Assembly (NCBI GenBank): GCA_023390395.1
Contig: JAEWCY010000001.1
Location: 1 to 64,000, forward strand
Length of the DNA: 64,000 nucleotides
Direction: 5' to 3'
Origin: Pseudomonadota bacterium
Lineage (GTDB): Bacteria > Desulfobacterota > Desulfovibrionia > Desulfovibrionales > Desulfovibrionaceae
Position numbers and translations under genes: made by a program. Below, piece after piece: positions 51,310 to 60,112 of the stretch (position 1 is the stretch's first letter; each line of letters begins with the position of its first letter). Under the pieces are notes generated by a model, which was given only the letters and a program-made list of their open reading frames with translations, was not told where the DNA came from and searched no databases.

Positions 51310-54300
51310 GTGAAGCCCTCCGACGTGCCGCAACCCTCGCGCCGGGTCTTCGTCGCGCTGTTCGTCCTGCTGCTCGCGGCCGGCCTCGGGCTGCGCCTGG
51401 CCGGCATCGGCGATCCCCAGCTGTGGGAGGACGACTACCTGAACCTGGACCGGGCGCTCATGCCGCCCGGGCGCATGATCGCGATCCAGCAGTACCAGGG
51501 GCCGGCCGACACCATCTTCGACTTCCAGCCGCCCCTGTCCTACCTGCTGGTCCACGCCGCCCTCACGGTCTCCGACACCGTGCTGGCCACCCGCATGCCC
51601 TCGCTTTTGGCCGGAGCCTTGTCGCTTCTGGCCGTGGGCCTGCTCGGGACCCTGGCCGGCGGCCGCCGGGCCGGGCTTTGCGCCGTGGCCTTGTGCGCCC
51701 TGTCGCTTTTTCACCTGGACTTTTCCCGGGCCATCAAGCCCTACGCGCTGTTCCTGTGCACTCTGGGCTTTTCCCAGTACTTCCTCATCCGCTGCCTCTC
51801 GCCCGGCCAGCGCGACGCGTTCCCTTTTCTCGCCGCCTGGAGCGGCGTCACGGCCCTGATGCTGACCACGGCCTACCAGGGCGTGCCGGTCCTGGCCTGC
51901 GAAGGGCTGGCCGCCGGCCTGCTCTTCGTCGCCCGCAAGGGGGTCTTCGCCGAGCCCGGCCGGGGCAAGCGCCTGGCCTGGCTGGCCCTGGCCGGGGTCG
52001 CGGCCGTGGCGGCCTGGCTGCCGCTGGTGCGGGGCCTGCTTTTCATCCAGGAATTCCTCAAAAACCCGTCCGTGGACCCCTGGCGGGGGCTTTCCGTCGG
52101 TTTTTTCGGCGACATGCTGCGCGGGCTTTTCTACCAGCACGCCCCGGCCGGGACGGCCTTTACCCTGCTGCTCGGCGCGCTGGTCCTACTCGGCGCGCTG
52201 GGCTGCGCCCGGCTGCCGCTGCTGGTGCTGGCCGCCACGGGCGTGCTGCCGGCGGCGGCCATGCTCACGAGCCAGACCGACCTGCGGCCGCTGGTGTCCT
52301 GGCGGCATCTGTCGTGCCTTATGCCGCTTCTGGCCGTGTGCCTGGGCGTCGGCGCGGACCGCCTGGCCGGGGCGGCGGCCCGGGTCCTTCCCGCCAAGGC
52401 CCGGCCGGCCGGAGCGTTGGCCTGTGCCCTGGCCGTGGTCGCTTTGGCCATGACCCCGGTCCTTCGCGACCTGCCCGAGGCCCTTTCCCGCAGCCTGTCC
52501 AACGACCGCGACCTCATGCGGTACGTAAGCCGCCTGCCCGCGCCCGACGCCGCCCTGGCCTTCACCGGCTACCAGCGAAACGCCCGCAACTTCTCCGCCC
52601 GTTGGCACCTGCCCGGCCGGTTCGACGCGCCGGGCGACTTCGCGGCCCCGGGCTACGTCCGCGCCCTGGTGCTCGACGCCTACGGCGAGGGTTCGGACCG
52701 CAAGCGCCCCCCGCCGCCCGGGACCCTCCTCGACTCCTGGGGCACGGGCCTTGGCCGTTCGCGCCTTTCCCTGGCCGGCCTGCCGAGCCGGGCCCCCTTG
52801 CTCCTGGCCCCGGACCGGGACGCGCCCGCCGCCTACGCCGACGACTTCCGCGACCGTCGCGCCTACAACGACGCCTTCGCCCTGGAGAACTTCACTCCCG
52901 ACCCTGAAGTCGGGCTCCTGCGCCCCACCCGCTACGAGGTTCCGGCCGCCGCGGTCTGGCGCTTCGTCGTGCCGCCCGGGGCCCGGGTCGCGGCCACGGT
53001 CACGGCCGCGCTCTACAAGCGCCATCCGGGCGTGGCCTCCGACGCCAGGCTCACCCTTTCGGCCAGCGCCGACGGCCGGAGCTTCACCCCCGTGGCCAGC
53101 CTCGGCCACGGCGATTTCCTCCTGCCCGACGGCACGCCGCGCCGCACGCCGCGCCGGTTCTTCGAGGAGATGGGCTTTTACGACGACTGCCGCGAGGCCA
53201 CGGCGCGCCTGGACCTCACGCCCTTCGCCGCCGGCGGCGCGGTCAGCCTGCGCCTGGACTACGCCCCGGGCGTGCGGGAGGGCTTCCTCAACGTCTCGGG
53301 CCTGGCCGTGACCGCGACCGAGGACCCCGCCGCCGGCCAGGCCGCGCCGCCAAGGGACGCCGCGGCCTTTTACGCCGCCAACCTGGCCCGCAACTGCGCC
53401 TCGCCGGCCTACCGGCCGGGCGTGACCCTGGTCGGCCCGGCCGCCTACGTCTTCGCCGCGCCCGGCCGCCAGGACCTCGCCCGCACGTTCCCGGGCGGGC
53501 AGGTCATCGGCGCGCCCGGGGAGTTGGCCCGCTTCGAGGCCGACCACCCGGGCCTGGCCCCGGCCTACGTGCTGCCGGGACCGGACGGGAGCCCGGCCGT
53601 GGTCGTCCACGATCCGGCCCTGGACCCGCGGCAAGGATCGGCCCACCTGAGCGAGGCCGCTCCCCGGGCCGTCCTGGACGTGGCCGCGCCCTTTGATGTG
53701 GGAACCCTGTGGCTGTGGGGCCGCATCAACGCCCCCAGCCTGACCTTCGGCCACGAGAAGCTGGCCATCCCCGTGGCCGCCCCGCCGGGTTCGGTCCTGC
53801 GCCTGACTCCCGGCGGCCAGGGGCTCTTGACCTTCACTCCGGACTTCGATCCGCCGGATTTCACCGACGGCCCGAACGCCCGGTTCCAGAACATGGCCCT
53901 TGCGACCTCCTATCCGGAGTACGCCGGCGGCGTGACCTGCCGGCCGGAGACGGACTGCCGCTTCGAGTACGTGATCGTCTCGGGCCTGCCCGTCACGGAA
54001 CTGCGCCTCATGACCTACCCGCGCCTCTACGGCGGCCCCGGCCCCAAGGGACGCTGCCGGGCGGCCGTGTCCACCAACGGGCGCGACTTCGACACGGTGG
54101 TGGATTTCCGCGACGCCCCGGACGGCGACTGGAGCCCCCTGTTCGCCCGGCGCTTCGCCCGGGTGCGCTTTGAAAAACCCGTCACCTTCGTCACCGTGCG
54201 CTTTACGCTGGCGGCCAACGCCGAGGCGGAATTCTGGTCCCACACCCGGCCCGTGGACCGCATGGTCGTGGAAGCGGCCCTCGACGCCAGGAGCCTCCCG

Positions 54301-54420
54301 CCCCTGACCCTTCCCGCCGGGGAGGTCGCGGTGACGCTTTCCGGGGAGCCGGGCAACGACCTGCGCCTTTTGCCCGCCACGGCCCGGCCGGGCCTGGAAC
54401 GCGTCTGGCCCGGGGATTGA
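51310..54420 (+). CDS. Very large GT-C glycosyltransferase-like protein with long periplasmic C-terminus
   Basis: 1036 residues from a GTG at 51310. Residues 12-395 are a membrane domain of the PMT/ArnT (GT39/GT83-like) plan, with an acidic pair in the first loop (LWEDDYLNLDRAL) and many hydrophobic helices. The remaining 600 residues look soluble and beta-rich, with repeated jelly-roll-like blocks (LTLSASADGRSFTPVASLGH; AAVSTNGRDFDTVVDFRDAP) that resemble carbohydrate-binding or discoidin-type domains. Such long C-terminal extensions suggest recognition of a polymeric or protein acceptor in the periplasm. Confidence 0.7.
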   Translation: MKPSDVPQPSRRVFVALFVLLLAAGLGLRLAGIGDPQLWEDDYLNLDRALMPPGRMIAIQQYQGPADTIFDFQPPLSYLLVHAALTVSDTVLATRMPSLLAGALSLLAVGLLGTLAGGRRAGLCAVALCALSLFHLDFSRAIKPYALFLCTLGFSQYFLIRCLSPGQRDAFPFLAAWSGVTALMLTTAYQGVPVLACEGLAAGLLFVARKGVFAEPGRGKRLAWLALAGVAAVAAWLPLVRGLLFIQEFLKNPSVDPWRGLSVGFFGDMLRGLFYQHAPAGTAFTLLLGALVLLGALGCARLPLLVLAATGVLPAAAMLTSQTDLRPLVSWRHLSCLMPLLAVCLGVGADRLAGAAARVLPAKARPAGALACALAVVALAMTPVLRDLPEALSRSLSNDRDLMRYVSRLPAPDAALAFTGYQRNARNFSARWHLPGRFDAPGDFAAPGYVRALVLDAYGEGSDRKRPPPPGTLLDSWGTGLGRSRLSLAGLPSRAPLLLAPDRDAPAAYADDFRDRRAYNDAFALENFTPDPEVGLLRPTRYEVPAAAVWRFVVPPGARVAATVTAALYKRHPGVASDARLTLSASADGRSFTPVASLGHGDFLLPDGTPRRTPRRFFEEMGFYDDCREATARLDLTPFAAGGAVSLRLDYAPGVREGFLNVSGLAVTATEDPAAGQAAPPRDAAAFYAANLARNCASPAYRPGVTLVGPAAYVFAAPGRQDLARTFPGGQVIGAPGELARFEADHPGLAPAYVLPGPDGSPAVVVHDPALDPRQGSAHLSEAAPRAVLDVAAPFDVGTLWLWGRINAPSLTFGHEKLAIPVAAPPGSVLRLTPGGQGLLTFTPDFDPPDFTDGPNARFQNMALATSYPEYAGGVTCRPETDCRFEYVIVSGLPVTELRLMTYPRLYGGPGPKGRCRAAVSTNGRDFDTVVDFRDAPDGDWSPLFARRFARVRFEKPVTFVTVRFTLAANAEAEFWSHTRPVDRMVVEAALDARSLPPLTLPAGEVAVTLSGEPGNDLRLLPATARPGLERVWPGD

Positions 54421-54510
54421 CGTCTGCGCCCCGGACGATTGCCGGAACCCGCCGGCCATGCTAGGTTCCGCCATGCTCCGCGCACGTTTCGAAAGGACGA
54501 CTTCCCCGTC

Positions 54511-55845
54511 ATGACCGCCCCGAACGACGCCTACGTGGTGGTCGGGGCCGGCGCGGCCGGGCTGACCTGCGCCGTGCGGCTGGCCGAGGCCGGCCGGCCG
54601 GTGGTGGTCCTCGAACGCGAGCCCGAGGTCGGCGGTCTCCTGCGCTCCCTGGTCCTCGACGACGTGGTCTTCGACCTCGGCCCCCACGTGCTTTTTCTCG
54701 ACCAGCCCGGCCCGGGCGAGGACTTCCTGCGCCGGGTCCTGGACGGCCATCCCGTCATCCGCCGCCCCTTCGCCTTCGCCATCGAGGCCGGCGGCCGGCA
54801 GTGGAAGTTTCCCAACCATTTCGATTTCCTGCGCTACCCCTGGAAGTACCAGTGCGAGGTGGCGCGCGCCGCGCTCAAGCGCCGGGGCGCGCCGCCGCCG
54901 GAGCCCATCCCGGCTTCGCTGGAGCTTTCGGAAAAAAGCGGCCCCGGGCTCTACGCCCTGCTCTTCCGCGACCTGTTCGCCAAAAAGGCCCTGCTGCCGC
55001 CGACGGCGCTCCACCACCACTGGCTGGCCCGGGTGGACCGCACCATCGACAACGAAAAGGAGCCCTTCGCCCGGCGCGGCAAGGCGGCGGCCGTCCTCTC
55101 CGCCCTGTCCCGGCTGCGCCAGCGCTACACCTATCCGGCCGGCGGCCTCGGCGACGTGCCGGCCCTGCTCGCCGCGCGCCTGCGCCGGGCCGGGGGCGAA
55201 ATCGTCACGGGCGTTTCCGCGATTTCCCTGGTCCGACAAGGCCAGCGTATCGCGCGCGTGACGGCCGACGGCCGGGAGATCGCCGTGCGCCACCTCGTCT
55301 GGACCGCGCCGCTCAATGCCTTAAACGCCGCCCTGGGCGACCCCGCGCCGGTCCTGCCCACGGTGACCATGCGCCTGGTCATGCTCACCTACGACCAGGC
55401 CGCGCCGGTCGCCCGGCCCTTCGTCTACACCTACCACCCCGATCCGGCGCTCACGGCCAACCGCGTCTATTACCCGTCGTCCCTCTTCCGGGAGCGCGGC
55501 CCGGCCGGCCGGGAGGGGCTGTGCCTGGAAATCAACGTGGCCGCCGGCGACGCCGCGCCGCCGAGCGAAGAGGAGAGCGTCGCCGCGGCCGTGGCCGACG
55601 TGGCCCGCCTGGGCCTTTACCCGGCCTCGGCCCTGCGCCGGGCCAGGGCGGTCACCCTGCCGGCGGCCATGCCCGTCTACCCCCTGGACTACGAAGCGCG
55701 CCTGGACGCCGCCGCCGCGCCGGTGCGCGGCCTGGCCAACGCCCACGCCGTGGGCCGCCAGGGCGGCTTTTATTTCTGCCTCACGCCCGGGGCCGTGAGC
55801 CAGGGCCTCAAGATGGCGGCCCGCCTGCTGGAGCCGACCCCATAA
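54511..55845 (+). CDS. FAD-dependent amine-oxidase/protoporphyrinogen-oxidase-like protein
   Basis: 444 residues from the ATG at 54511. Rossmann FAD-binding start YVVVGAGAAGLTCAVRLAEA, then VVVLEREPEVGGLLRSL and a FDLGPHVLFLD block, all typical of NAD(P)-binding_8/amino_oxidase proteins, including UDP-galactopyranose mutase-related enzymes found in O-antigen loci. The C-terminal ANAHAVGRQGGFYFCLTPGAV segment is the second FAD-contact region. It may oxidise, reduce or isomerise a nucleotide sugar. It precedes the SPASM radical SAM gene by 11 bp. Confidence 0.8.
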   Translation: MTAPNDAYVVVGAGAAGLTCAVRLAEAGRPVVVLEREPEVGGLLRSLVLDDVVFDLGPHVLFLDQPGPGEDFLRRVLDGHPVIRRPFAFAIEAGGRQWKFPNHFDFLRYPWKYQCEVARAALKRRGAPPPEPIPASLELSEKSGPGLYALLFRDLFAKKALLPPTALHHHWLARVDRTIDNEKEPFARRGKAAAVLSALSRLRQRYTYPAGGLGDVPALLAARLRRAGGEIVTGVSAISLVRQGQRIARVTADGREIAVRHLVWTAPLNALNAALGDPAPVLPTVTMRLVMLTYDQAAPVARPFVYTYHPDPALTANRVYYPSSLFRERGPAGREGLCLEINVAAGDAAPPSEEESVAAAVADVARLGLYPASALRRARAVTLPAAMPVYPLDYEARLDAAAAPVRGLANAHAVGRQGGFYFCLTPGAVSQGLKMAARLLEPTP

Positions 55846-55856
55846 CCGGAGGGCAC

Positions 55857-56915
55857 ATGGGACTTCTCGATTCCGCCCTGGCCACCAAGGGCGCGGGCGC
55901 GGCCGAACGCGCGAAGATCCTCAAGCGCCACGCCCAGGCCTTCCTGCGCCACGCGACGCCCAGGCGGCTGCTCAACTTCGCCCGGGCCGAGCGCAACCGG
56001 CTGCAGAAACGCACGGTCCTCGATTCGCTGCCCTATATCCTCAAGATCGAGACCACCAACATCTGCAACCTGCGCTGCGCCTACTGCTACGACGACCGCC
56101 GCCCGCCCCGCGACGACGAGCGCCCCTTCGGCCGCATGTCCCCGGACCAGTTCCGGGCCATCCTCGACGACGTGGGCGCGTATCTGTTCAAGATCAACCT
56201 CTACGGCTTCGGCGAGCCGTTCCTGTTCCCCGAGACCCTGGACATGATCCGCCTGGCCGCGGACCGCAACATCGGCGTGGGCGTGTCCTCCAACCTCACC
56301 CACCGCGATCCGGACCTGCCCCGGCGCATCGTGGCCTCGGGCCTGGAGGTGCTCATCTTCTCCTGCCACGGCGTGTCCCAGGAGACGAGCAGCCGCTTCA
56401 TGCGCGGCGGCAACCCCGACGTGGCCCTGGCCGCGCTTCGCGCCGTCATCGAGGAACGCCGCAAGGCCGGCCGCGACACGCCGTTTGTCGACTGGCAGTA
56501 CTGCGTCACGGGATTCAACGAGCACGAGATCCCGGCCGCCCGGGAAAAGGCGAAAGAGCTCGGCGTGGACCAGGTGCGCTTCATCAAGCCCTTTTTCCCG
56601 GCCGACGCCCCGGACGACTGGTTTTCCACGCGCTTCCCGCGCCAGACCTTCCGCCACGGCGACGACGAGCCGTCGCCCGGCTGCTCGTGGCTCTACCGCT
56701 CGGCCTACGTCAACTGGGACGGCGGGCTCATCCCCTGCTGCCGCGACCCGCGCGACCCGTCCGTGGATTTCGGCAACGTGCTCCGAACGCCCTTCCGCCA
56801 GGTCTGGAACAACGGGAAGTACCAGGCCGCCAGGGCGCTTTTGGCCGAGCCGACGCGGGGCGACCTGCGCGCCGGCATCCTGTGCGGCCGCTGCCCGGTG
56901 ACGAAGGCGAAATAG
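55857..56915 (+). CDS. Radical SAM/SPASM protein
   Basis: 352 residues, with CGGAGGG just before the ATG. The cluster motif is Cys70, Cys74 and Cys77 in TNICNLRCAYCYDD. The barrel has LYGFGEPFLFPETLDM, the MoaA-like GEP motif. The SPASM region includes CSWLYRSAYVNWDGGLIPCC and CGRCP at the end. It is the last gene of the plus-strand glycan transcript and is followed by strong hairpins. It resembles the enzymes at 35766 and 37423 but lacks their shared terminal CAEC motif. Substrate unknown. Confidence 0.84.
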   Translation: MGLLDSALATKGAGAAERAKILKRHAQAFLRHATPRRLLNFARAERNRLQKRTVLDSLPYILKIETTNICNLRCAYCYDDRRPPRDDERPFGRMSPDQFRAILDDVGAYLFKINLYGFGEPFLFPETLDMIRLAADRNIGVGVSSNLTHRDPDLPRRIVASGLEVLIFSCHGVSQETSSRFMRGGNPDVALAALRAVIEERRKAGRDTPFVDWQYCVTGFNEHEIPAAREKAKELGVDQVRFIKPFFPADAPDDWFSTRFPRQTFRHGDDEPSPGCSWLYRSAYVNWDGGLIPCCRDPRDPSVDFGNVLRTPFRQVWNNGKYQAARALLAEPTRGDLRAGILCGRCPVTKAK

Positions 56916-56921
56916 GAAGGG

Positions 56922-57000
56922 AAAAAAAGAAACGGGGCGCTGCCCCGGGCCCCGCCGGGGGGCATGATGCCCCCCGGACCCCCTCGACGGGGACGAGGCC
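56922..57000 (-). terminator. Multi-hairpin, G/C-rich intergenic terminator
   Basis: Between the convergent radical SAM and EF-hand genes: CGGGGC-gct-GCCCCG at 56933-56947, then a near-perfect palindrome CCGGGGGGCAT-g-ATGCCCCCCGG at 56955-56977, then a CCCCTCGACGGGG stem further right. On the complement the hairpins are followed by a T-rich run (TTTCTTTTTTTCCC, 56922-56932), giving a rho-independent terminator for the minus-strand EF-hand gene. It may also stop plus-strand transcripts. Confidence 0.7.
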
Positions 57001-57006
57001 GAAAGG

Positions 57007-57303
57007 TCAATAGGCGGAGTCGTTGCTTTCGGCGGCGCTCCAGACGTCGAGCGGAATGTCGTTGTCCAGGACGCGCTGCACGTAGCCGTTGTTCTTCGTA
57101 TCGATCTTCTTCCAGGCCGTTTCGGCCTTCTGCTTGTCCTTCCACTGGGCGACGAATTCTTCCTTGGTGATCTTGCCGTCCTTGTTCACGTCATACTTGG
57201 CGTAGACCTGATCGAGGGAGGTATAGCCCTTCTTCTTGGCGCAGCCGCCCACGGCCGCCAGAAGCGCCAAGGCCAGCGTCAGAATCAACAACACCCGCGT
57301 CAT
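57007..57303 (-). CDS. EF-hand lipoprotein
   Basis: 98 residues. The signal peptide MTRVLLILTLALALLAAVGG ends at a lipobox cysteine (AVGGC, Cys21). The mature part has one canonical EF-hand loop, DVNKDGKITKEE (residues 38-49), followed by a second loop-like segment with KIDTKNNGYV that is less complete. A small calcium-binding lipoprotein; cellular role unknown. It stands alone as a monocistronic unit and has its own terminator. Confidence 0.8.
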   Translation of the reverse strand: MTRVLLILTLALALLAAVGGCAKKKGYTSLDQVYAKYDVNKDGKITKEEFVAQWKDKQKAETAWKKIDTKNNGYVQRVLDNDIPLDVWSAAESNDSAY

Positions 57304-57600
57304 GCCGTGCTCCTTTTCCCGATGTCATGGTTTCGCGCGCCCCTCGCGCCCCGTCGCCCCGCAACGCCTCGGCAAAGGCCGCAGGCCAGGCTGCTTGCGC
57401 CGCCGGCCTTCCAATGAAAATCCTACAGGAACCCGCGCCCCCGGCGCAAGGGTCCGGGGCCGCCAATGCGTCGCGGTCCCGGACTTTTCCATTGTCCGGC
57501 GTCGCGCCCCTCCTTCTTGCCGTCGCCCCGGGGCCTGGGCTATTCGGGCCTTTGGCGGCGCGCGCCGCCCCCTTCGCAACCCGAGGACCGAGGATCGCCC

Positions 57601-59991
57601 ATGCCGTTCGCCCCCGATGCCTGGATTCGCCTGCGCCACGAAGACACCGCCGTCTACCTGTGTCCGGACGTCCCGGACTGGTTCGTGCCGAGCCCCGCCG
57701 GCGACGCCGCCATCCAGGCCGCCGCGCGCGGGGAGTCCCCGGACTGCCAATCCCAGATGTTCCTGGCCCGGCTGCCCGAGGCCGCGCCCCTGCCCTACGC
57801 CGGCCGCCGGGCCGCCCTGCCCCTGGCCGGGCTCAGGGAGCTGTGGCTGCACGTCACGGACCGCTGCAACCTGGCCTGTCGCCATTGCCTGTTCTGCTCC
57901 GGTCCGGCCGCCGCCAGGGAACTGGCCACGGATGTGGCGCTCGGGCGCATGTCCGAGGCCCGGGCGCTCGGCTGCCGGGTGTTCGCCCTGACCGGCGGCG
58001 AGCCCTTCCTGCACCCCGGCTTCGCGGCCCTCGTCGACCACGCCCTGGCCGACCCCGCCGCCCATGCCGTGGTGCTGACCAACGGCACGGGCTTTTCCGC
58101 CTTCCGGGAGCGCCTGGAGGGCTGGCCCCGGGAGCGCCTGCACTTCCAGGTGAGCTGCGACGGCCTGGAGGCGCGCCACGACGCCCTGCGCGGCCCGGGC
58201 GCGTTTTCGCGCCTGGCCGCCGACTTGCGCCTGGCCCGGGACCTCGGCTATCCGGTGACCCTTTCCTTCTGTCCCACCCGCGACAACTTGGCCGACCTGC
58301 CGGACGTGGCCGCCTTCGCCGCCGCCTGCGGCGCTTCGGGGCTGCACCTCATGTGGCACTTCGCCGCCGGGCGCGGCCGCGACGACGACCGGCCGGACAC
58401 CGACGCCCTGTACGCGGCCGTGGTCGCGGCCTGGGACCGGGCCGAGGCCCTGGGGCTTGCCGTGGACAACGTCGAGGCCCTGCGCGCCCAGGTGTTCGCG
58501 CCCGTGGGCACGCGCCACGACGGGGCCACGGCCGGATACGAATCCGTGGCCCTGGGCCCGGACGGCGCCCTCTACCCGAGCCCGGCGCTCATCGGCCTTA
58601 CGGAGCTGGCCACGCCGGTCCCGGACGCGGGCGGGCTGGCGGCGGCCTGGCGGGACAGCCCGGTGCTCGAGGCCCTGCGCCGGGCGAGCTGCCGGGAGAG
58701 CGCCTCGCCCTGGAAGTACCTCCTCGGCGGCGGCGACCCGGACCATTCCTTTCGCCACGGCGGCGCGTTCACCGGCCACGATCCCTATCTGCCGCTGCTC
58801 GAGCGCCTGGCCGCCCGGCTGATCGCCCGGGAGGCCGCCGCCGTGCCGCCGGCCCTGCCCGATTCCCGGCCGGCGCTGCGGCTCAAGATGGGCGAAACCC
58901 ACGTCAGCTGCCACGCCCACGGCGAGGTGGCCCTGGCCCACACCAACTGCCTGCTGTCGCTTCCCGGCCAGGGGAGCCTCGCGCAGATCAAGGCCTTCTA
59001 CACCGAGGCGGCGGCCGTGGAAAAAGGCGACATCGTCAACCCGGTCCATTATCCCGACGAGATGGTGGCCCACATCCCCGCGCGCTTCCGGGTGCGCGGC
59101 TACGGCTGCGGCTCGCCCATCGCCGACGCGGCCCTGCGCCCGGGCGAAACCATGGTGGACCTCGGCTGCGGGGCCGGGGTCGAGTGTCTCGTGGCGGCCA
59201 AGGTCGTGGGTCCCACGGGCAGGGTGATCGGCCTGGACATGCTGCCGCCCATGCTGGCCCGGGCCAGGGTCGCGGCCACGGCCACGGCCGAGGTCCTGGG
59301 CTACGCCAACACAGCCTTTTTCCAGGGCTACCTGGAAGCCATGCCCCTGGCCGACGCCACGGCCGACTGCGTGACGTCCAACTGCGTGCTCAACCTCTCC
59401 ACGCGAAAACGCGCCCTCTACGCCGAGATTTTCCGCATCCTCAAGCCCGGCGGCCGCATCGTCTTTTCCGACGTGGCCACCGAGACGCCGGCCTCGGCCG
59501 CCATCTGCAACGACCCGACCCTGCGCGGGGAGTGCATTTCCGGCACGCTCACGCAAAAAGACCTGACCGCCATCCTGGAGGAGGCCGGGTTCACGGACAT
59601 CCGCTTCCTGCGCCGCTTTCCCTACCGCCTGGTGCGGGGCCACCGGTTCTATTCGGTGACGGTGTCCGCCCGTCGGCCGGCGGCCGTGGCCCGGCGGCGC
59701 AAGGTGTTCTACCGGGGGCCGTTTCCGGCCGTGGTCACGGCCTCGGGCGAGGTGCTGCGGGCCGGGGAGGTCAGGGAGATCGCACTGTTGGAGGAGGACT
59801 TGGCCGGCGAGCACCTCTTCGTCCTGGACGGGGAAGGGGCCATCGCCAACCCGGACTTCCAGGCCGGTTCGGGCGCGTGCTGCTGCGGCGTGCCGACCAG
59901 GCCCGACGCCACGGTGGCGGCGCTGCTGGAAAAGCTCCCGACCCGCGAGGGGCTTGCGCCCTTCAACCTGGCTCCACCGGCCGGGGAATAG
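57601..59991 (+). CDS. Fusion: SPASM-like radical SAM, ArsM-like methyltransferase and Cys-rich tail
   Basis: 796 residues from the ATG at 57601. Radical SAM cysteines are Cys89, Cys93 and Cys96 (DRCNLACRHCLFC), with the LTGGEPFLHPGF motif after them. From about residue 470 a second enzyme begins: FYTEAAAVEKGDIVNPVHY, then YGCGSPIADAAL and VDLGCGAGVECLVAAKVVG (about residues 498-530), closely matching ArsM-type arsenite methyltransferases, with strand 5 at ILKPGGRIVFSDVATETPAS. The last 130 residues end in GACCCGVPT. ArsM-type domains methylate arsenic or other soft metalloids; the radical SAM module could modify the same substrate. The gene is monocistronic between two terminator regions. 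Confidence 0.8.
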   Translation: MPFAPDAWIRLRHEDTAVYLCPDVPDWFVPSPAGDAAIQAAARGESPDCQSQMFLARLPEAAPLPYAGRRAALPLAGLRELWLHVTDRCNLACRHCLFCSGPAAARELATDVALGRMSEARALGCRVFALTGGEPFLHPGFAALVDHALADPAAHAVVLTNGTGFSAFRERLEGWPRERLHFQVSCDGLEARHDALRGPGAFSRLAADLRLARDLGYPVTLSFCPTRDNLADLPDVAAFAAACGASGLHLMWHFAAGRGRDDDRPDTDALYAAVVAAWDRAEALGLAVDNVEALRAQVFAPVGTRHDGATAGYESVALGPDGALYPSPALIGLTELATPVPDAGGLAAAWRDSPVLEALRRASCRESASPWKYLLGGGDPDHSFRHGGAFTGHDPYLPLLERLAARLIAREAAAVPPALPDSRPALRLKMGETHVSCHAHGEVALAHTNCLLSLPGQGSLAQIKAFYTEAAAVEKGDIVNPVHYPDEMVAHIPARFRVRGYGCGSPIADAALRPGETMVDLGCGAGVECLVAAKVVGPTGRVIGLDMLPPMLARARVAATATAEVLGYANTAFFQGYLEAMPLADATADCVTSNCVLNLSTRKRALYAEIFRILKPGGRIVFSDVATETPASAAICNDPTLRGECISGTLTQKDLTAILEEAGFTDIRFLRRFPYRLVRGHRFYSVTVSARRPAAVARRRKVFYRGPFPAVVTASGEVLRAGEVREIALLEEDLAGEHLFVLDGEGAIANPDFQAGSGACCCGVPTRPDATVAALLEKLPTREGLAPFNLAPPAGE

Positions 59992-60074
59992 CGGGGGGAA
60001 AGGGCCTCGTGTTGCGTCCGCGAAATGCGTGCACACGCATTCATCGGACAACCTGCTTGAGCTGCACTATTTTT

Positions 60075-60102
60075 CTGAAAAAATACTATCGTATTTTTTC
60101 AG
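60075..60102. terminator. Perfect AT-rich 12-bp stem-loop between convergent genes
   Basis: CTGAAAAAATAC, loop TATC, GTATTTTTTCAG. It is symmetric, has U-rich runs on both strands and lies between the ends of the fusion gene (59991) and the TylF-like gene (60113), so it can serve as a bidirectional terminator. Its stem is AT-rich, unlike usual intrinsic terminators in this GC-rich genome. Confidence 0.7.
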
Positions 60103-60112
60103 GGGCGCAAGC

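Noticed and set aside
52186..55293. 1035-codon open frame on the minus strand
   Set aside because: Antisense to the GT-C and FAD-dependent genes, which have clear motifs on the plus strand.
57325..60051. 908-codon open frame on the minus strand
   Set aside because: Antisense to the radical SAM/ArsM-like fusion gene; reverse reading has no recognisable domain.
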